DNA of 64,000 nucleotides from Roseovarius sp. (GCF_030373445.1 NZ_JAUCYU010000004.1:186001-250000); one strand, 5' to 3'; shown: positions 34,273-43,857, numbered from the stretch's first letter. Notes: generated by a model not told the origin, from the sequence alone. Translations and numbers: made by a program.

Positions 34273-35511
34273 TCAGGCCAGCGCCGGTTTCAGACGGTTC
34301 TCCTTCACCGGCAGGTGCACCAGCGCCGAGAATGCGCCGACGCCCACGCCGACCCACCACACGGCGGTGTAATTGCCGTAGATGTCGTACATCCGCCCGC
34401 CCAGCCAGACGCCCAGGAAACTGCCGAGCTGGTGGCTGAAGAACACGATGCCATAGAGCGTGCCCATGTAGCGCAGCCCGTAGAGATGCGCGATCAGGCC
34501 GCTGGTCAGCGGCACGGTGGCCAGCCAGAGCGAGCCCATGCCGACCGAGAAGAGCAGCACGGTCGTGGGCGTCATCGGCACCATGATGAACCACGCGGCG
34601 ATGATGGTTCGCCCGGTATAGACGGCGGCGAGCAGGTATTTCTTGGAGTAACGCTTGCCCAGCCAGCCCGCCGTCAGCGTGCCGGCGATATTGGCCACGC
34701 CGATGACCGCGATGGCCGCCGCGCCGAGGGCGGATGTCGAAGTGATGCCGATCCCGTGCAGCACACTGCCCGAGGCGATGGGCCCGCACATCTCGGTCAC
34801 GAAGGCGGGGAAATGGGCGGTGACGAAGGCAAGCTGGTAGCCGCAGGAGAAGAAGCCGAGGAAGATGAGGGTGTAGGACGGGTCGCGGAAGGCCTTTCCG
34901 AGAATCGCGCCCATGCTTTCTTCGAGCTCCGGTTTCGAGATCGGCTCGGGCGCGCGCATCAGGGGCAGCATCAGAAGGGCGGAGAGAATGATCGCGGCGA
35001 AGGCCACGAACACCATCTGCCAGCTCATCACGCTCAGCAGCGCCTCGGCCAGGGGCGGGCCGACGACCTGCCCGGCCGAGCCGGCGGCGGTGGCGATGGC
35101 AAGGCTCATCGAGCGGTTCTCGTCAGAGCTGGCGCGGCCCACCACGGCAAGGATCACGCCGAAGCCGGTGCCGGCGATGCCGAAGCCCACCAGCACCTCG
35201 TAAACCTGAAGCGCGCCCGGCGTAACGGCGGTGGAGGACAGGACAAGCCCCAGCGCGTAGACCACGGCGCCCATCACGATCGCCTTGCGGTCGCCGATCC
35301 GCTCGGCCAGCATGCCGAAGATCGGCTGGCCGATACCCCATGCGAGGTTCTGGATGGCGATGGCCATCGAGAACTCGACCCGGAGCCAGCCGAATTCCTC
35401 GGCAATCGGGATCTGGAAGACACCGAAGGAGGCGCGGATCGCGAACGAGATCAGCATGATTGCACATCCGGCGATCAGCACCGGTGTGAAAAGCGGGGTC
35501 GATTTCTGCAT
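34273..35511 (-). CDS. MFS transporter
   Basis: A 412-residue MFS protein with twelve helices, of the oxalate/formate or monocarboxylate-like branch. The N-terminal half has FGVFQIPIAEEFGWLRVEFS, then QPIFGMLAERIGDRKAIVMG, the loop 2-3 signature. The C-terminal half has GSLWLATVPLTSGLIAHLYG and FFSHQLGSFLGVWLGGRMYD, as in OxlT-type carriers. The substrate is a guess. The ATG at 35511 opens the first helix. It is divergent from zapE. Confidence 0.92.
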   Translation of the reverse strand: MQKSTPLFTPVLIAGCAIMLISFAIRASFGVFQIPIAEEFGWLRVEFSMAIAIQNLAWGIGQPIFGMLAERIGDRKAIVMGAVVYALGLVLSSTAVTPGALQVYEVLVGFGIAGTGFGVILAVVGRASSDENRSMSLAIATAAGSAGQVVGPPLAEALLSVMSWQMVFVAFAAIILSALLMLPLMRAPEPISKPELEESMGAILGKAFRDPSYTLIFLGFFSCGYQLAFVTAHFPAFVTEMCGPIASGSVLHGIGITSTSALGAAAIAVIGVANIAGTLTAGWLGKRYSKKYLLAAVYTGRTIIAAWFIMVPMTPTTVLLFSVGMGSLWLATVPLTSGLIAHLYGLRYMGTLYGIVFFSHQLGSFLGVWLGGRMYDIYGNYTAVWWVGVGVGAFSALVHLPVKENRLKPALA

Positions 35512-35655
35512 GACGCGCTCCTGTCGCAGCCCGCGCACCTTACCCCGCCGGGAAGCGGCGTCAATTCAAGGATTGTGCGGGTCACAATCACCGTTCGTGA
35601 CGGAAGCGCGGCAGAGGCGCTTTTCATGGCCGCGCGGGCGCGCTATGCGGGGCGG

Positions 35656-36714
35656 ATGGAAACGCTGCCGGAACGATATGACCGCCTCGTCGCCGAGGGG
35701 AAGCTGACCCGCGACGCCGCGCAGGAGGCGGCGCTGCCCGAGTTCGAGCGCATCCGCGCCGATCTTGCGAAACCGCAGAAGAAGGGCTGGTTCCGCAAGG
35801 CGCCCGAGCCACCGAAGGGGCTGTACCTCTGGGGCGGGGTCGGGCGTGGCAAGTCGATGCTGATGGACCTCTTCGTCGATACGATCGAGGTGCCCAACCG
35901 CCGGGTGCATTTCCACGCCTTCATGCAGGAAATCCACGCCGGGATGCACGCCGCCCGCAAGAAGGGGGTGGAGGACGCGCTTTCCCCCGTGGCGAAGGAA
36001 GTGACGGAACGCGTCCGCCTGCTGGCCTTCGACGAGATGCAGATCACCGACATCACCGACGCGATGATCGTGGGCCGGCTTTTCGAGGCGCTGTTCGATG
36101 CCGGTGTCGTGGTGGTCACCACGTCGAACCGCGTGCCCGACGACCTTTACAAGAACGGCCTCAACCGCCAGCTTTTCCTGCCTTTCATCGACCTGGTGAA
36201 GGAGCGGATGGTGGTGCACGAGATGGCCGGCCCCACCGATTACCGGCAGGATCGGCTGGCCGGGGCGCAGACCTATTTCACCCCGATCGACGCCGAGGCG
36301 CGCGAGAACATCAAGGCGGTCTGGAACGATCTCACCGATGGCGACAGCGCGCCCCATACCCTCGTGGTGAACAAGCGCGAGGTCACCATCCCCGCCTTCC
36401 GCAACGGGGTGGCGCGGGCCAGCTTCTACGACCTTTGCGCCAAGCCGCTCGGCCCCGCCGACTACCTCGCCATTGCCGAGGCGGCGCGGGTTCTGGTGCT
36501 GGAAAACATCCCCCAGCTCTCGCGCTCGAACTTCAACGAGGCCAAGCGCTTCGTCACCCTTGTCGACGCGCTTTACGAGGCGGGCACGCAGCTTATCTGC
36601 TCCGCCGCCGCCGAGCCGGAATACCTCTATGTCGAGGGCGAGGGCAGCTTCGAATTCGAGCGCACCGCCAGCCGCCTGCGCGAAATGCAATCCGAGGGCT
36701 GGGCAGAGAGCTGA
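35656..36714 (+). CDS. zapE: Cell division protein ZapE (AFG1-like ATPase)
   Basis: A 352-residue AAA-like ATPase linked to FtsZ ring stability and to mitochondrial AFG1. Walker A is YLWGGVGRGKSMLMDLF and Walker B is LLAFDEMQITDITDAM. TTSNRVPDDLYKNGLNRQLF is the sensor region. The tail ERTASRLREMQSEGW is family-typical. The ATG at 35656 (METLPERYDRLV) gives the usual N-terminus; an ATG at 35626 behind an AGAGG site would add ten residues. Motif copy 3 follows the stop by 7 bases. Confidence 0.95.
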   Translation: METLPERYDRLVAEGKLTRDAAQEAALPEFERIRADLAKPQKKGWFRKAPEPPKGLYLWGGVGRGKSMLMDLFVDTIEVPNRRVHFHAFMQEIHAGMHAARKKGVEDALSPVAKEVTERVRLLAFDEMQITDITDAMIVGRLFEALFDAGVVVVTTSNRVPDDLYKNGLNRQLFLPFIDLVKERMVVHEMAGPTDYRQDRLAGAQTYFTPIDAEARENIKAVWNDLTDGDSAPHTLVVNKREVTIPAFRNGVARASFYDLCAKPLGPADYLAIAEAARVLVLENIPQLSRSNFNEAKRFVTLVDALYEAGTQLICSAAAEPEYLYVEGEGSFEFERTASRLREMQSEGWAES

Positions 36715-36721
36715 CACCCGG

Positions 36722-36750
36722 CTTCTTCTGGCCGGAAATATCCTGGGGGA
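36722..36750 (-). repeat. Dispersed intergenic motif, copy 3
   Basis: On the minus strand the core reads CAGGATATTTCCGGCCAGAA followed by GAAG, nearly the same as copy 2 (25386-25414). It lies between the zapE stop and two hairpins. Confidence 0.65.
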
Positions 36751-36753
36751 GGC

Positions 36754-36795
36754 GTTGAAATTCCGAAGGATTTCAACGTCGGGGGCAAAGCCCCC
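36754..36795. terminator. Two hairpins between zapE and the amidotransferase gene
   Basis: GTTGAAAT (36754-36761) pairs with ATTTCAAC (36770-36777); GGGGGC (36781-36786) pairs with GCCCCC (36790-36795) over an AAA loop. Seven bases further on is the convergent gene's stop. Together with motif copy 3 this mirrors the hairpin-hairpin-motif order at 25346-25414. Confidence 0.6.
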
Positions 36796-36802
36796 CGCAA
36801 TG

Positions 36803-37528
36803 TCAGCCCGCCCGCGATGTCGCCTGAAGCCAGTTGATGTAGATCCGCTCGGCCACCTCGTTGAACGCCTCCATCCGGGCGTCGCAGGTCGCCTCGACCT
36901 CGCGCGCGGCATCCGGGCCGATCACCTTGTCGAGGGCGCCCGCGTATTCGGGGATGTTGTTCCAGTTCTGCACGGTGTCGGATTCGATCTCGACATGGAA
37001 CTGCACGGAATAGGCGCGGGTTTCCCATTTCATCGCCTGCACGGCGCAATCGGGCGACGTGGCCAGCACCTGCGCCCCCTCGGGCAGCGCGGTGACCTCG
37101 GCCGAGTGCCATTGCAGGCAGTCGAACTTCTCCGGCAGCCCGTCGAAAAACACGCCGCTGGCGCCGGCCTCGGTCAGGTGCACGTCGAGCACGCCGACCT
37201 CGGGCGTCTTCGACGGACCCACCGTGCCGCCCAGCGCCTCGGCCAGAAGCTGATGCCCGAGACAGACGCCGAGATAGGGCATGCCTTCCTCGGCCACCGC
37301 CTTGCGGATGAAGGCCTTTTCCTCCTTCAGCCAGGGGTGAATGTCCTCCTGCCAGGTGTCCATCGGCCCGCCCATGACCCAGAGCGCGTCGAACCCCTCG
37401 GTCGTGGCGGGCAGCGGCTCGCCCTCGTCAAGCTCGATCGCCTCCCATGTGTGGCCGTCTTCGCGCAGGAACTTCCGGAAGACGCCGGGATGTTCGACAC
37501 GTTCGTGCTGCAGGACGAGAATATGCAT
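36803..37528 (-). CDS. Class I glutamine amidotransferase-like protein
   Basis: A 241-residue GATase1 protein. The nucleophile Cys is in YLGVCLGHQLLAEALGG (about residue 89), and the His/Glu pair is in YSVQFHVEIESDTVQ (about residues 174-178). Before it, LWVMGGPMDTWQEDIHPW is the oxyanion loop. Free-standing members may hydrolyse gamma-glutamyl compounds or act as the amidotransferase half of an unknown synthase; no synthase is adjacent. ATG at 37528. Confidence 0.9.
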   Translation of the reverse strand: MHILVLQHERVEHPGVFRKFLREDGHTWEAIELDEGEPLPATTEGFDALWVMGGPMDTWQEDIHPWLKEEKAFIRKAVAEEGMPYLGVCLGHQLLAEALGGTVGPSKTPEVGVLDVHLTEAGASGVFFDGLPEKFDCLQWHSAEVTALPEGAQVLATSPDCAVQAMKWETRAYSVQFHVEIESDTVQNWNNIPEYAGALDKVIGPDAAREVEATCDARMEAFNEVAERIYINWLQATSRAG

Positions 37529-37635
37529 GGGGCCCTCCGTTCTCTCGCGCCCGAGACTATGGCGCGGGCCGGCGCGTTGACAAGCGGCGACCGCAAACCG
37601 CGCCCCGCGTGACGCAATCGGCCCGCTCCGGCGCC

Positions 37636-38595
37636 TCAGCGATAGGCGGAAGGCGGCTGCCCGTACTGAGCGGCATAGGCCCGGGAGAAATGCGAGGAGC
37701 TGGCGAACCCGGTGGCCAGCGCGATCTCGGTCAGCGACAGGGGCGAGTTGCGCAACAGGCTCTGTGCCTTCTCAAGCCGAAGCTCGCGGTAATAGCGCAT
37801 CGTCGGCCGGCCCAGCTTGTCGGTGAAGAGCCGGTTGAGCTGCCGTTCCGACAGCCCGGCGGTTTGGGCCAGGTGGGCCAGGTCGACCGGGTCAGCCACG
37901 TTTGCCTCCATCACCTCGACCGCGTCGAGGATGGCAGCGTTGTTCACCCCCACCCGCTCGACCAGCCCGGCGCGCTGCGGCCCGGCCGAGGGGCGCACCT
38001 CGGTATGCATGAACCAGTCGCTCACCAGCCGGGCGAAGGGCTTGCCGTGGTGCTGGGTGATCAGCGCGTGCATCAGGTCCATCGGCGCCGAGCCGCCGGC
38101 ACAGGTCACCCGGTCGCGGTCGATCACGTAGAGCGAGCGTTCGATCAGCAGGTGCGGCGAAATCTCGGCCAGCGCCGCGGCATGTTCCCAGTGCACCGTC
38201 ATCCGCCGCCCCGCCATCAGCCCGGCGCGCGCCAGGATGATCGGCCCGCCCGACACGCCGCCCAGAGGCACGCCCTCGCGCGCCATCCGTGCCAGCCAGT
38301 TGATCACGGCGCGGTTGTCATAGGTGGTCGGGTCGCCGCCCGCGACGACGAACAGGTAGTCGAGCGACAGGTCGTCGCCCACCTTGGCCTGCGGCATGAC
38401 CAGCGCCGCGCCGGAACTGGCGATCGGGTGGCCCGAGGCCGAGATGTTGATCATCTCGTAAAGCGTCCGCCGCGCCAGCACGTTCGCCGCCCGCATCGGT
38501 TCGGTCAGCGCGGCGTAGGACATAACCGCGAACCCGTCGATCGGCAGGATGCCGATTCGCCGCGTGGTCACGGATTTTGTACCAATACTGTCCAT
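37636..38595 (-). CDS. GlxA/AraC family regulator of the sarcosine oxidase locus (GbdR-like)
   Basis: A 319-residue regulator. The N-terminal DJ-1/PfpI-like domain (about residues 10-190; RIGILPIDGFAVMSYAALTE, YLFVVAGGDPTTYDNRAVI) lacks a clear catalytic Cys. The C-terminal AraC domain (about 215-315; LAHLAQTAGLSERQLNRLFT, ALATGFASSSHFSRAYAAQY) binds DNA. Such proteins (GbdR, CdhR, SouR) activate glycine betaine, carnitine and sarcosine genes. It is divergent from soxB, which supports the same role here. The ATG at 38595 fits best; 38649 is possible. Confidence 0.9.
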   Translation of the reverse strand: MDSIGTKSVTTRRIGILPIDGFAVMSYAALTEPMRAANVLARRTLYEMINISASGHPIASSGAALVMPQAKVGDDLSLDYLFVVAGGDPTTYDNRAVINWLARMAREGVPLGGVSGGPIILARAGLMAGRRMTVHWEHAAALAEISPHLLIERSLYVIDRDRVTCAGGSAPMDLMHALITQHHGKPFARLVSDWFMHTEVRPSAGPQRAGLVERVGVNNAAILDAVEVMEANVADPVDLAHLAQTAGLSERQLNRLFTDKLGRPTMRYYRELRLEKAQSLLRNSPLSLTEIALATGFASSSHFSRAYAAQYGQPPSAYR

Positions 38596-38684
38596 AAAAG
38601 ACACGTATCCGACTATTTCGGGAAAGTCGAGCGACGCGGAACGCGTCATGCTGGGGGCAACTCAAGGATAAGGATATCCGCCCG
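38596..38684. promoter_or_regulatory. Divergent control region between the GlxA-type regulator and soxB
   Basis: An 89-base spacer with the locally AT-rich CGTATCCGACTATTTCGGG and a purine-rich AAGGATAAGGAT before soxB, which may serve as its ribosome site. No clear GbdR half-site pair was recognised by eye. The assignment is positional. Confidence 0.35.
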
Positions 38685-39935
38685 ATGCGCTATTCAGCAT
38701 TCAGGATCTTCAAGGAAGGCCTGACCGGCAACAAGGGATGGAAACCCGTCTGGCGCGACCCCGAGCCGAAGGCGGAATACGATATCGTCATCATCGGCGG
38801 CGGCGGGCACGGCCTTGCCACGGCCTATTACCTTGCGAAGGAATTCGGCCATCGCAACGTCGCCGTGCTGGAAAAGGGCTGGCTCGGCTCGGGCAATATC
38901 GGGCGGAACACCACGATCATCCGCTCGAACTACCTGCTGCCCGGGAACGAGCCGTTCTACGAGATGTCTATGAAGCTGTGGGAGAACCTCGAGCAGGACA
39001 CCAACTACAACTCGATGGTGTCGCAGCGCTCGATCCTCAACCTCTTCCACACCGACGGCCAGCGCGACGCCTTCGTGCGGCGCGCCAACGCGATGTTCCT
39101 CGCCGGCGCCGATGCCGAGCTGGCCGATGCCGCCGCGCTGCGCCGCGAGCTTCCGTTCCTCGACTTCGACAATGCCCGCTTCCCGATCAAGGGCGGCCTC
39201 TTCCAGCGCCGCGGGGGCACCGCCCGGCACGACGCGGTGGCCTGGGGCTATGCCCGCGGCGCCGACAGCCGCGGCGTCGACATCATCCAGAATTGCGAGG
39301 TCACCGGTTTCGACATCCAGAATGGCAAGTGCCTTGGCGTCGAGACCAACCGCGGCGCGATCAAGGCGAAGAAGGTGGCGGTCTGCGTCGCCGGCTCGTC
39401 AAGCCGCGTCATGGCCGCGGCGGGCATGCGCCTGCCGATCGAAAGCCACGTGCTGCAGGCTTTCGTCACCGAGGGTCTGAAGCCTGTTCTCCCGGGCGTC
39501 ATCACCTTCGGTGCCGGCCACTTCTACGTCAGCCAGTCTGACAAGGGCGGGCTTGTCTTCGGCGGAGATATCGACGGCTACAACACCTATGCCCAGCGCG
39601 GCAACCTGCCGGTGGTCGAGGACGTGGCCGAGGGCGGCATGGCGATCATGCCGATGATCGGCCGCGCCCGGCTTCTGCGGTCCTGGGGCGGGCTGATGGA
39701 CATGTCGATGGACGGCTCGCCCTTCATCGACAAGACCCATATCGACGGGCTCTATTTCAACGGCGGCTGGTGCTACGGCGGGTTCAAGGCGACGCCGGCC
39801 TCGGGCTACGCCTACGCCCACCTGCTGGCCAAGGACGAGCCGCACCCGACCGCCGCGCAGATGCGCCTCGACCGGTTCCGCAGCGGCAACATCATCGACG
39901 AAAAAGGCGTGGGCAACCAGCCCAACCTCCACTGA
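38685..39935 (+). CDS. soxB: Sarcosine oxidase subunit beta
   Basis: A 416-residue FAD subunit of heterotetrameric sarcosine oxidase. It oxidises sarcosine to glycine, passing the methyl carbon to tetrahydrofolate, with H2O2 formed. The dinucleotide motif is YDIVIIGGGGHGLATAYYLA; the covalent-FMN subunit region is GNIGRNTTIIRSNYLLPGNE, with the conserved His and Arg cluster. The C-terminal GLYFNGGWCYGGFKATPASG is diagnostic. It opens the soxBDAG operon, divergent from a GlxA-type regulator. Confidence 0.96.
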   Translation: MRYSAFRIFKEGLTGNKGWKPVWRDPEPKAEYDIVIIGGGGHGLATAYYLAKEFGHRNVAVLEKGWLGSGNIGRNTTIIRSNYLLPGNEPFYEMSMKLWENLEQDTNYNSMVSQRSILNLFHTDGQRDAFVRRANAMFLAGADAELADAAALRRELPFLDFDNARFPIKGGLFQRRGGTARHDAVAWGYARGADSRGVDIIQNCEVTGFDIQNGKCLGVETNRGAIKAKKVAVCVAGSSSRVMAAAGMRLPIESHVLQAFVTEGLKPVLPGVITFGAGHFYVSQSDKGGLVFGGDIDGYNTYAQRGNLPVVEDVAEGGMAIMPMIGRARLLRSWGGLMDMSMDGSPFIDKTHIDGLYFNGGWCYGGFKATPASGYAYAHLLAKDEPHPTAAQMRLDRFRSGNIIDEKGVGNQPNLH

Positions 39936-39950
39936 CGGGCGTGCTCATGA

Positions 39951-39978
39951 CCTTTCATCTTTCCAAAAATACTCACTG
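39951..39978 (-). repeat. Dispersed intergenic motif, copy 4
   Basis: The minus strand reads GAGTATTTTTGGAAAGATGA then AAGG. It sits 16 bases behind the soxB stop, inside the operon, within a 20-codon open frame (39947-40009) that overlaps the soxD start. I do not call that frame a gene. Confidence 0.5.
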
Positions 39979-40005
39979 CGCAACGCCGGACACGGGGGCC
40001 AACGC

Positions 40006-40293
40006 ATGATCATTCCGCACCCCCTTCTCGGCCCGCGCGATGCCGCCGAATTCGTCTATCTCGGCGATGCCAGCCTGATCGACCGGCCCGATTGGCAGGC
40101 CGAAGGCGCGATGGAGCAGTTCCACGATTACGGCTACCTGCGCGACAACCCGGCCGGCCAGCACCAGGAGCTCTGGTACCACGAACAGGGCGACCGTTCG
40201 TGGCTGGTGGTCACGCGCGACACGCTGACCCATGAAATCACCCAGGTCGAACTGGCCCGCGACGTGGCGCGCGCAAGGGGGCGGGACAAATGA
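40006..40293 (+). CDS. soxD: Sarcosine oxidase subunit delta
   Basis: A 95-residue SoxD. Typical motifs are MIIPHPLLGPRDAAEFVYLG, YLRDNPAGQHQELWYHEQGD and WLVVTRDTLTHEI. The family often has zinc-binding cysteines near the start (PxCGxR); here that segment lacks Cys (PLLGPRD), so zinc binding is doubtful. Its stop overlaps the soxA start by four bases. Confidence 0.94.
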   Translation: MIIPHPLLGPRDAAEFVYLGDASLIDRPDWQAEGAMEQFHDYGYLRDNPAGQHQELWYHEQGDRSWLVVTRDTLTHEITQVELARDVARARGRDK

Positions 40294-43238
40294 CTCAACC
40301 CAACCGCATCGGCGGCGGCCTGATCGACCGCGCGAAACCCCTCACGTTCCGTTTCAACAACAAGGAGATGGCCGGGTTCGAAGGTGACACGCTCGCCTCC
40401 GCCCTGCTGGCCAACGGCCAGCGGCTCGTCGGCCGGTCGTTCAAGTATCACCGTCCGCGCGGCGTGTTCACCGCCGGCTCGGAAGAGCCGAACGCGCTGG
40501 TGCACCTGCGCACCGGCGCCCATACCGAGCCCAACACCCGCGCCACCATGGCCGAGCTGTTCGACGGGCTCACCGCCACCAGCCAGAACCATCGCGGCTC
40601 GCTCGAGCACGACATGATGGCGGTCACCGATTTCCTGTCGCCCTTCCTGTCGGCGGGGTTCTATTACAAGACGTTCATGTGGCCGAAAGCCTTTTGGGAA
40701 AAGGTCTACGAACCGGCGATCCGCGCCTCGGCGGGGTTGGGGCGGCTGTCGATGCAGGAAGACCCCGACCAGTATGACAAGGGCTTCCTGCATTGCGACC
40801 TGCTGGTGATCGGCTCGGGGCCTGCGGGCCTGTCGGCGGCGCTGGCGGCGGCACGGGCCGGGGCGCGCGTGATCCTGGCGGACGAGGATTTCGTCGCCGG
40901 CGGGCGGCTCAATTCCGAGACGCTGGAACTGGGTGGCATGGCGGGCCACGACTGGGCGGCGCAGGCGCTGGCCGAACTGGCGTCGATGGGCCACGTGCGC
41001 ATCATGACGCGGACGACCGTTTACGGCGCCTACGATCACGGTATCTACGGGGCGCTCGAACGCTGCACCGACCACCTTGCCGACAGCGCCGGCAAGCCGC
41101 GGCAAATCCTGTGGCGGATCTATTCCAAGCGCGCCGTCCTCGCCGCCGGCAGCACCGAGCGGCCCATCGCCTTCGGCAACAACGACCGCCCCGGCGTGAT
41201 GCTGGCCGGCGCCGTGCGGACATACGTGAACCGGTTCGGCGTGGCGCCGGGCAAGGAAGTGGCCGTTTTCACCAATAACGACGATGGCTGGCGCACGGCG
41301 GCCGACCTCACGGCGAAAGGCGTACACATCCGCGCCGTGATCGACAGCCGCGACCGGGCGGCACCCATCACCCTGCCCGACGTGCGGCATATCCGCGGGG
41401 CAAGCGTGGTCAACACCGTGGGCCGCAAGGGCCTGAAATCCATCACCCTGACCGACGGGCAGGTTCTGCCGGTCGACTGCCTCGCCGTCTCGGGCGGGTG
41501 GAACCCCAACGTGCACCTTACCTGCCACCAGCGCGGCAAGCCGGAATGGCGCGACGACATCAAGGCCTTCGTGCCGGGCGGCACCATGCCCGCCGGCATG
41601 GTCGTGGCGGGCGCGGCCAATGGCGCGATGACGCTGGCCGCCGCCCTGGCCGAAGGCCGGGCACAGGCCGAGGCGCAGATTTCCGACCTCGGGTTCACCC
41701 CCGCCAAGGCCGACCCGGTCGAGGCCGAGGACGAACCGCAGGACACCGCCGCCTTCTGGTACGTGCCGGAGAGCCGCCACCGCGCCTGGCTCGACCAGCA
41801 GAACGACGTGACCGTGAAGGACGTGAAGCTCTCGCACCAGGAAGGCTTCCGCGCGGTCGAGCATCTCAAGCGCTATACCACGCTCGGCATGGCCACCGAC
41901 CAGGGCAAGACCGCCAATATCCCGGCGCTCGCCATCATGTCCGAGATCACCGGCCGGACGATCCCCGAGACCGGCACCACCATCTTCCGCCCGCCCTTCA
42001 CCCCCGTGCCCATGGGCGCGCTGGCAGGCCGGGCACGCGGCAAGGATTTCCGCCCCTACCGGCTGACCCCTTCGCACAAATGGGCCGAGGAGCATGGCGC
42101 CAGCTTCGTCACCGTCGGCAATTGGCTGCGGGCGGAATGGTACGTTCAGGGCGACGAGAAGGGCTGGCGCGACTCCGTTGACCGCGAGGCCAAGACGGCC
42201 CGCGAGAAGGTGGGCATCTGCGATGTGACCACGCTGGGCAAGATCGACATCAAGGGCAAGGATGCCGGGGCGTTTCTCGACAAGGTTTATGCCAACACCT
42301 TCTCGACCCTGAAGATCGGAAAGGTCCGCTATGGCCTGATGCTGCGCGAGGATGGCATCTGTTACGACGATGGCACCACCGCTCGCCTAAGTGAGAACCA
42401 TTACGTGATGACCACGACCACGGCCAATGCCGTGCTGGTCTTCCGCCGGATGGAATTTGCACGCCAGTGCCTGTGGCCCAACATGGACGTGCACCTGATT
42501 TCCACCACCGACGGCTGGGCCCAGTTCGCCGTCGCCGGGCCAAAATCGCGCGACCTGCTGCGCAAGGTGGTGGACAAGGATGTCGATCTCTCGAACGAAG
42601 CCTTCCCCTTCATGTCCTGCGCCGAGATCACCGTCTGCGGCGGCACGCCCGCGCGGCTGTTCCGCATCTCCTTCTCGGGCGAGCTGGCCTATGAAATCGC
42701 CGTGCCCGCGCGTTATGGCAACTCGATGATGGCGGTGCTGAACGAGGCTGGCGCCGAGTTCGGCGCTGTCCCCTACGGCACCGAGGCGCTTAGCGTCATG
42801 CGCATCGAGAAGGGCCATGCCGTCGGCAACGAGCTGAACGGCCAGACCACCGCCCACAATATCGGGCTGGGCAAGATGGTCAGCCAGAAGAAGGAATGCA
42901 TCGGCAACGTCCTCTCGCAACGCCCCGAGATGATCCGCGACGATGCGATCCGGATGATGGGCTTCCGCCCCGTCGACCGGTCGCAGAAGCTGATCACGGG
43001 GTCGCACTTCATCAACAAGGGCGAGGAGGCGGTGATGGAGAACGACCAGGGCTGGATGACCTCGGTCGCCTACTCGCCGAACCTCGGCCATTCCATCGGG
43101 CTGGGCTTCATCAAGTCGGGCCACGAGCGCAAGGGCGAGATCGTCCGCGCCGTCAGCCCGGTGCACGGCACCGAGATGGAGGTCGAGATCGTGTCGGCCC
43201 ATTTCATCGACCCGGAAGGAGAGCGTCTCCGTGGCTGA
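40290..43238 (+). CDS. soxA: Sarcosine oxidase subunit alpha
   Basis: A 982-residue protein, standard for SoxA. The N-terminal beta-grasp part (about 15-100; LTFRFNNKEMAGFEGDTLAS) is followed by an NAD/FAD-binding region (LLVIGSGPAGLSAALAAARA, about residue 170; the tandem Rossmann with YVNRFGVAPGKEVAVFTNND), and from about residue 590 a GcvT/aminomethyltransferase-like domain (FRPYRLTPSHKWAEEHGASF) that binds folate. It joins SoxB, SoxD and SoxG to form the enzyme and channels formaldehyde to tetrahydrofolate. Overlaps soxG by eight bases. Confidence 0.97.
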   Translation: MTQPNRIGGGLIDRAKPLTFRFNNKEMAGFEGDTLASALLANGQRLVGRSFKYHRPRGVFTAGSEEPNALVHLRTGAHTEPNTRATMAELFDGLTATSQNHRGSLEHDMMAVTDFLSPFLSAGFYYKTFMWPKAFWEKVYEPAIRASAGLGRLSMQEDPDQYDKGFLHCDLLVIGSGPAGLSAALAAARAGARVILADEDFVAGGRLNSETLELGGMAGHDWAAQALAELASMGHVRIMTRTTVYGAYDHGIYGALERCTDHLADSAGKPRQILWRIYSKRAVLAAGSTERPIAFGNNDRPGVMLAGAVRTYVNRFGVAPGKEVAVFTNNDDGWRTAADLTAKGVHIRAVIDSRDRAAPITLPDVRHIRGASVVNTVGRKGLKSITLTDGQVLPVDCLAVSGGWNPNVHLTCHQRGKPEWRDDIKAFVPGGTMPAGMVVAGAANGAMTLAAALAEGRAQAEAQISDLGFTPAKADPVEAEDEPQDTAAFWYVPESRHRAWLDQQNDVTVKDVKLSHQEGFRAVEHLKRYTTLGMATDQGKTANIPALAIMSEITGRTIPETGTTIFRPPFTPVPMGALAGRARGKDFRPYRLTPSHKWAEEHGASFVTVGNWLRAEWYVQGDEKGWRDSVDREAKTAREKVGICDVTTLGKIDIKGKDAGAFLDKVYANTFSTLKIGKVRYGLMLREDGICYDDGTTARLSENHYVMTTTTANAVLVFRRMEFARQCLWPNMDVHLISTTDGWAQFAVAGPKSRDLLRKVVDKDVDLSNEAFPFMSCAEITVCGGTPARLFRISFSGELAYEIAVPARYGNSMMAVLNEAGAEFGAVPYGTEALSVMRIEKGHAVGNELNGQTTAHNIGLGKMVSQKKECIGNVLSQRPEMIRDDAIRMMGFRPVDRSQKLITGSHFINKGEEAVMENDQGWMTSVAYSPNLGHSIGLGFIKSGHERKGEIVRAVSPVHGTEMEVEIVSAHFIDPEGERLRG

Positions 43239-43800
43239 GTTCACCCTCACATCCGCCCCGCCGCTGGCCGGCGTGGACGAGACATTCGACGGCATCCACC
43301 TGCGCGCGCCCAAGGATCTGGCGATCGTGGCCGTCGCCCTGCCACTGGGCGGCGAGGATGCGGCGCTGGCCGCGATTGCCAAGGGCTATGGCGCCGATCT
43401 GCCCGCGCCCGGCAAATCGACCACCGCACAGGAAGACGGGGCCACGCTCCTGCGGCTGGCCCCCGACCAGGCGTTCATCCTCTTCCACCGGGCCGAGCCG
43501 GATGCCGAAACGATCGTCGCCGGGCGGATCGGCGATACCGCCTATCTCACCGACCAGACCGACACGTGGGTCGCGCTGGAGCTGTCCGGCCCCCGCGCCC
43601 GCACGGCGCTGGAACGGATCTGCCCGCTCGACATTCACCCCGACGCCTTCGCCGTCGGGGACGCCGCGCGCACGGTGATGGAGCATCTGGGCACCATCAT
43701 CCTACGCACCGGGCAGGACAGCTTCCTGCTCCTCTCCGCCAGTTCCTCGGCCGGCTCGTTCCTGCATGCCGTGGAAACCTCGATCAAGAACGTCAGCTAA
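43231..43800 (+). CDS. soxG: Sarcosine oxidase subunit gamma
   Basis: A 189-residue SoxG. The text includes LTSAPPLAGVDETFDGIHLR, ALELSGPRARTALERICPLD and EHLGTIILRTGQDSFLLL, which fit the GcvT-like fold of this subunit. The GTG start overlaps the soxA stop by eight bases, with GAAGGAGAG upstream at 43215-43223. It is the last structural gene of soxBDAG; a second GlxA-type regulator follows. Confidence 0.93.
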   Translation: MAEFTLTSAPPLAGVDETFDGIHLRAPKDLAIVAVALPLGGEDAALAAIAKGYGADLPAPGKSTTAQEDGATLLRLAPDQAFILFHRAEPDAETIVAGRIGDTAYLTDQTDTWVALELSGPRARTALERICPLDIHPDAFAVGDAARTVMEHLGTIILRTGQDSFLLLSASSSAGSFLHAVETSIKNVS

Positions 43801-43857
43801 GGGATTCACAACGCGGATTTCAGGGCTCCGCGCCACGAAGGGAAAGGAAGATAGCAC

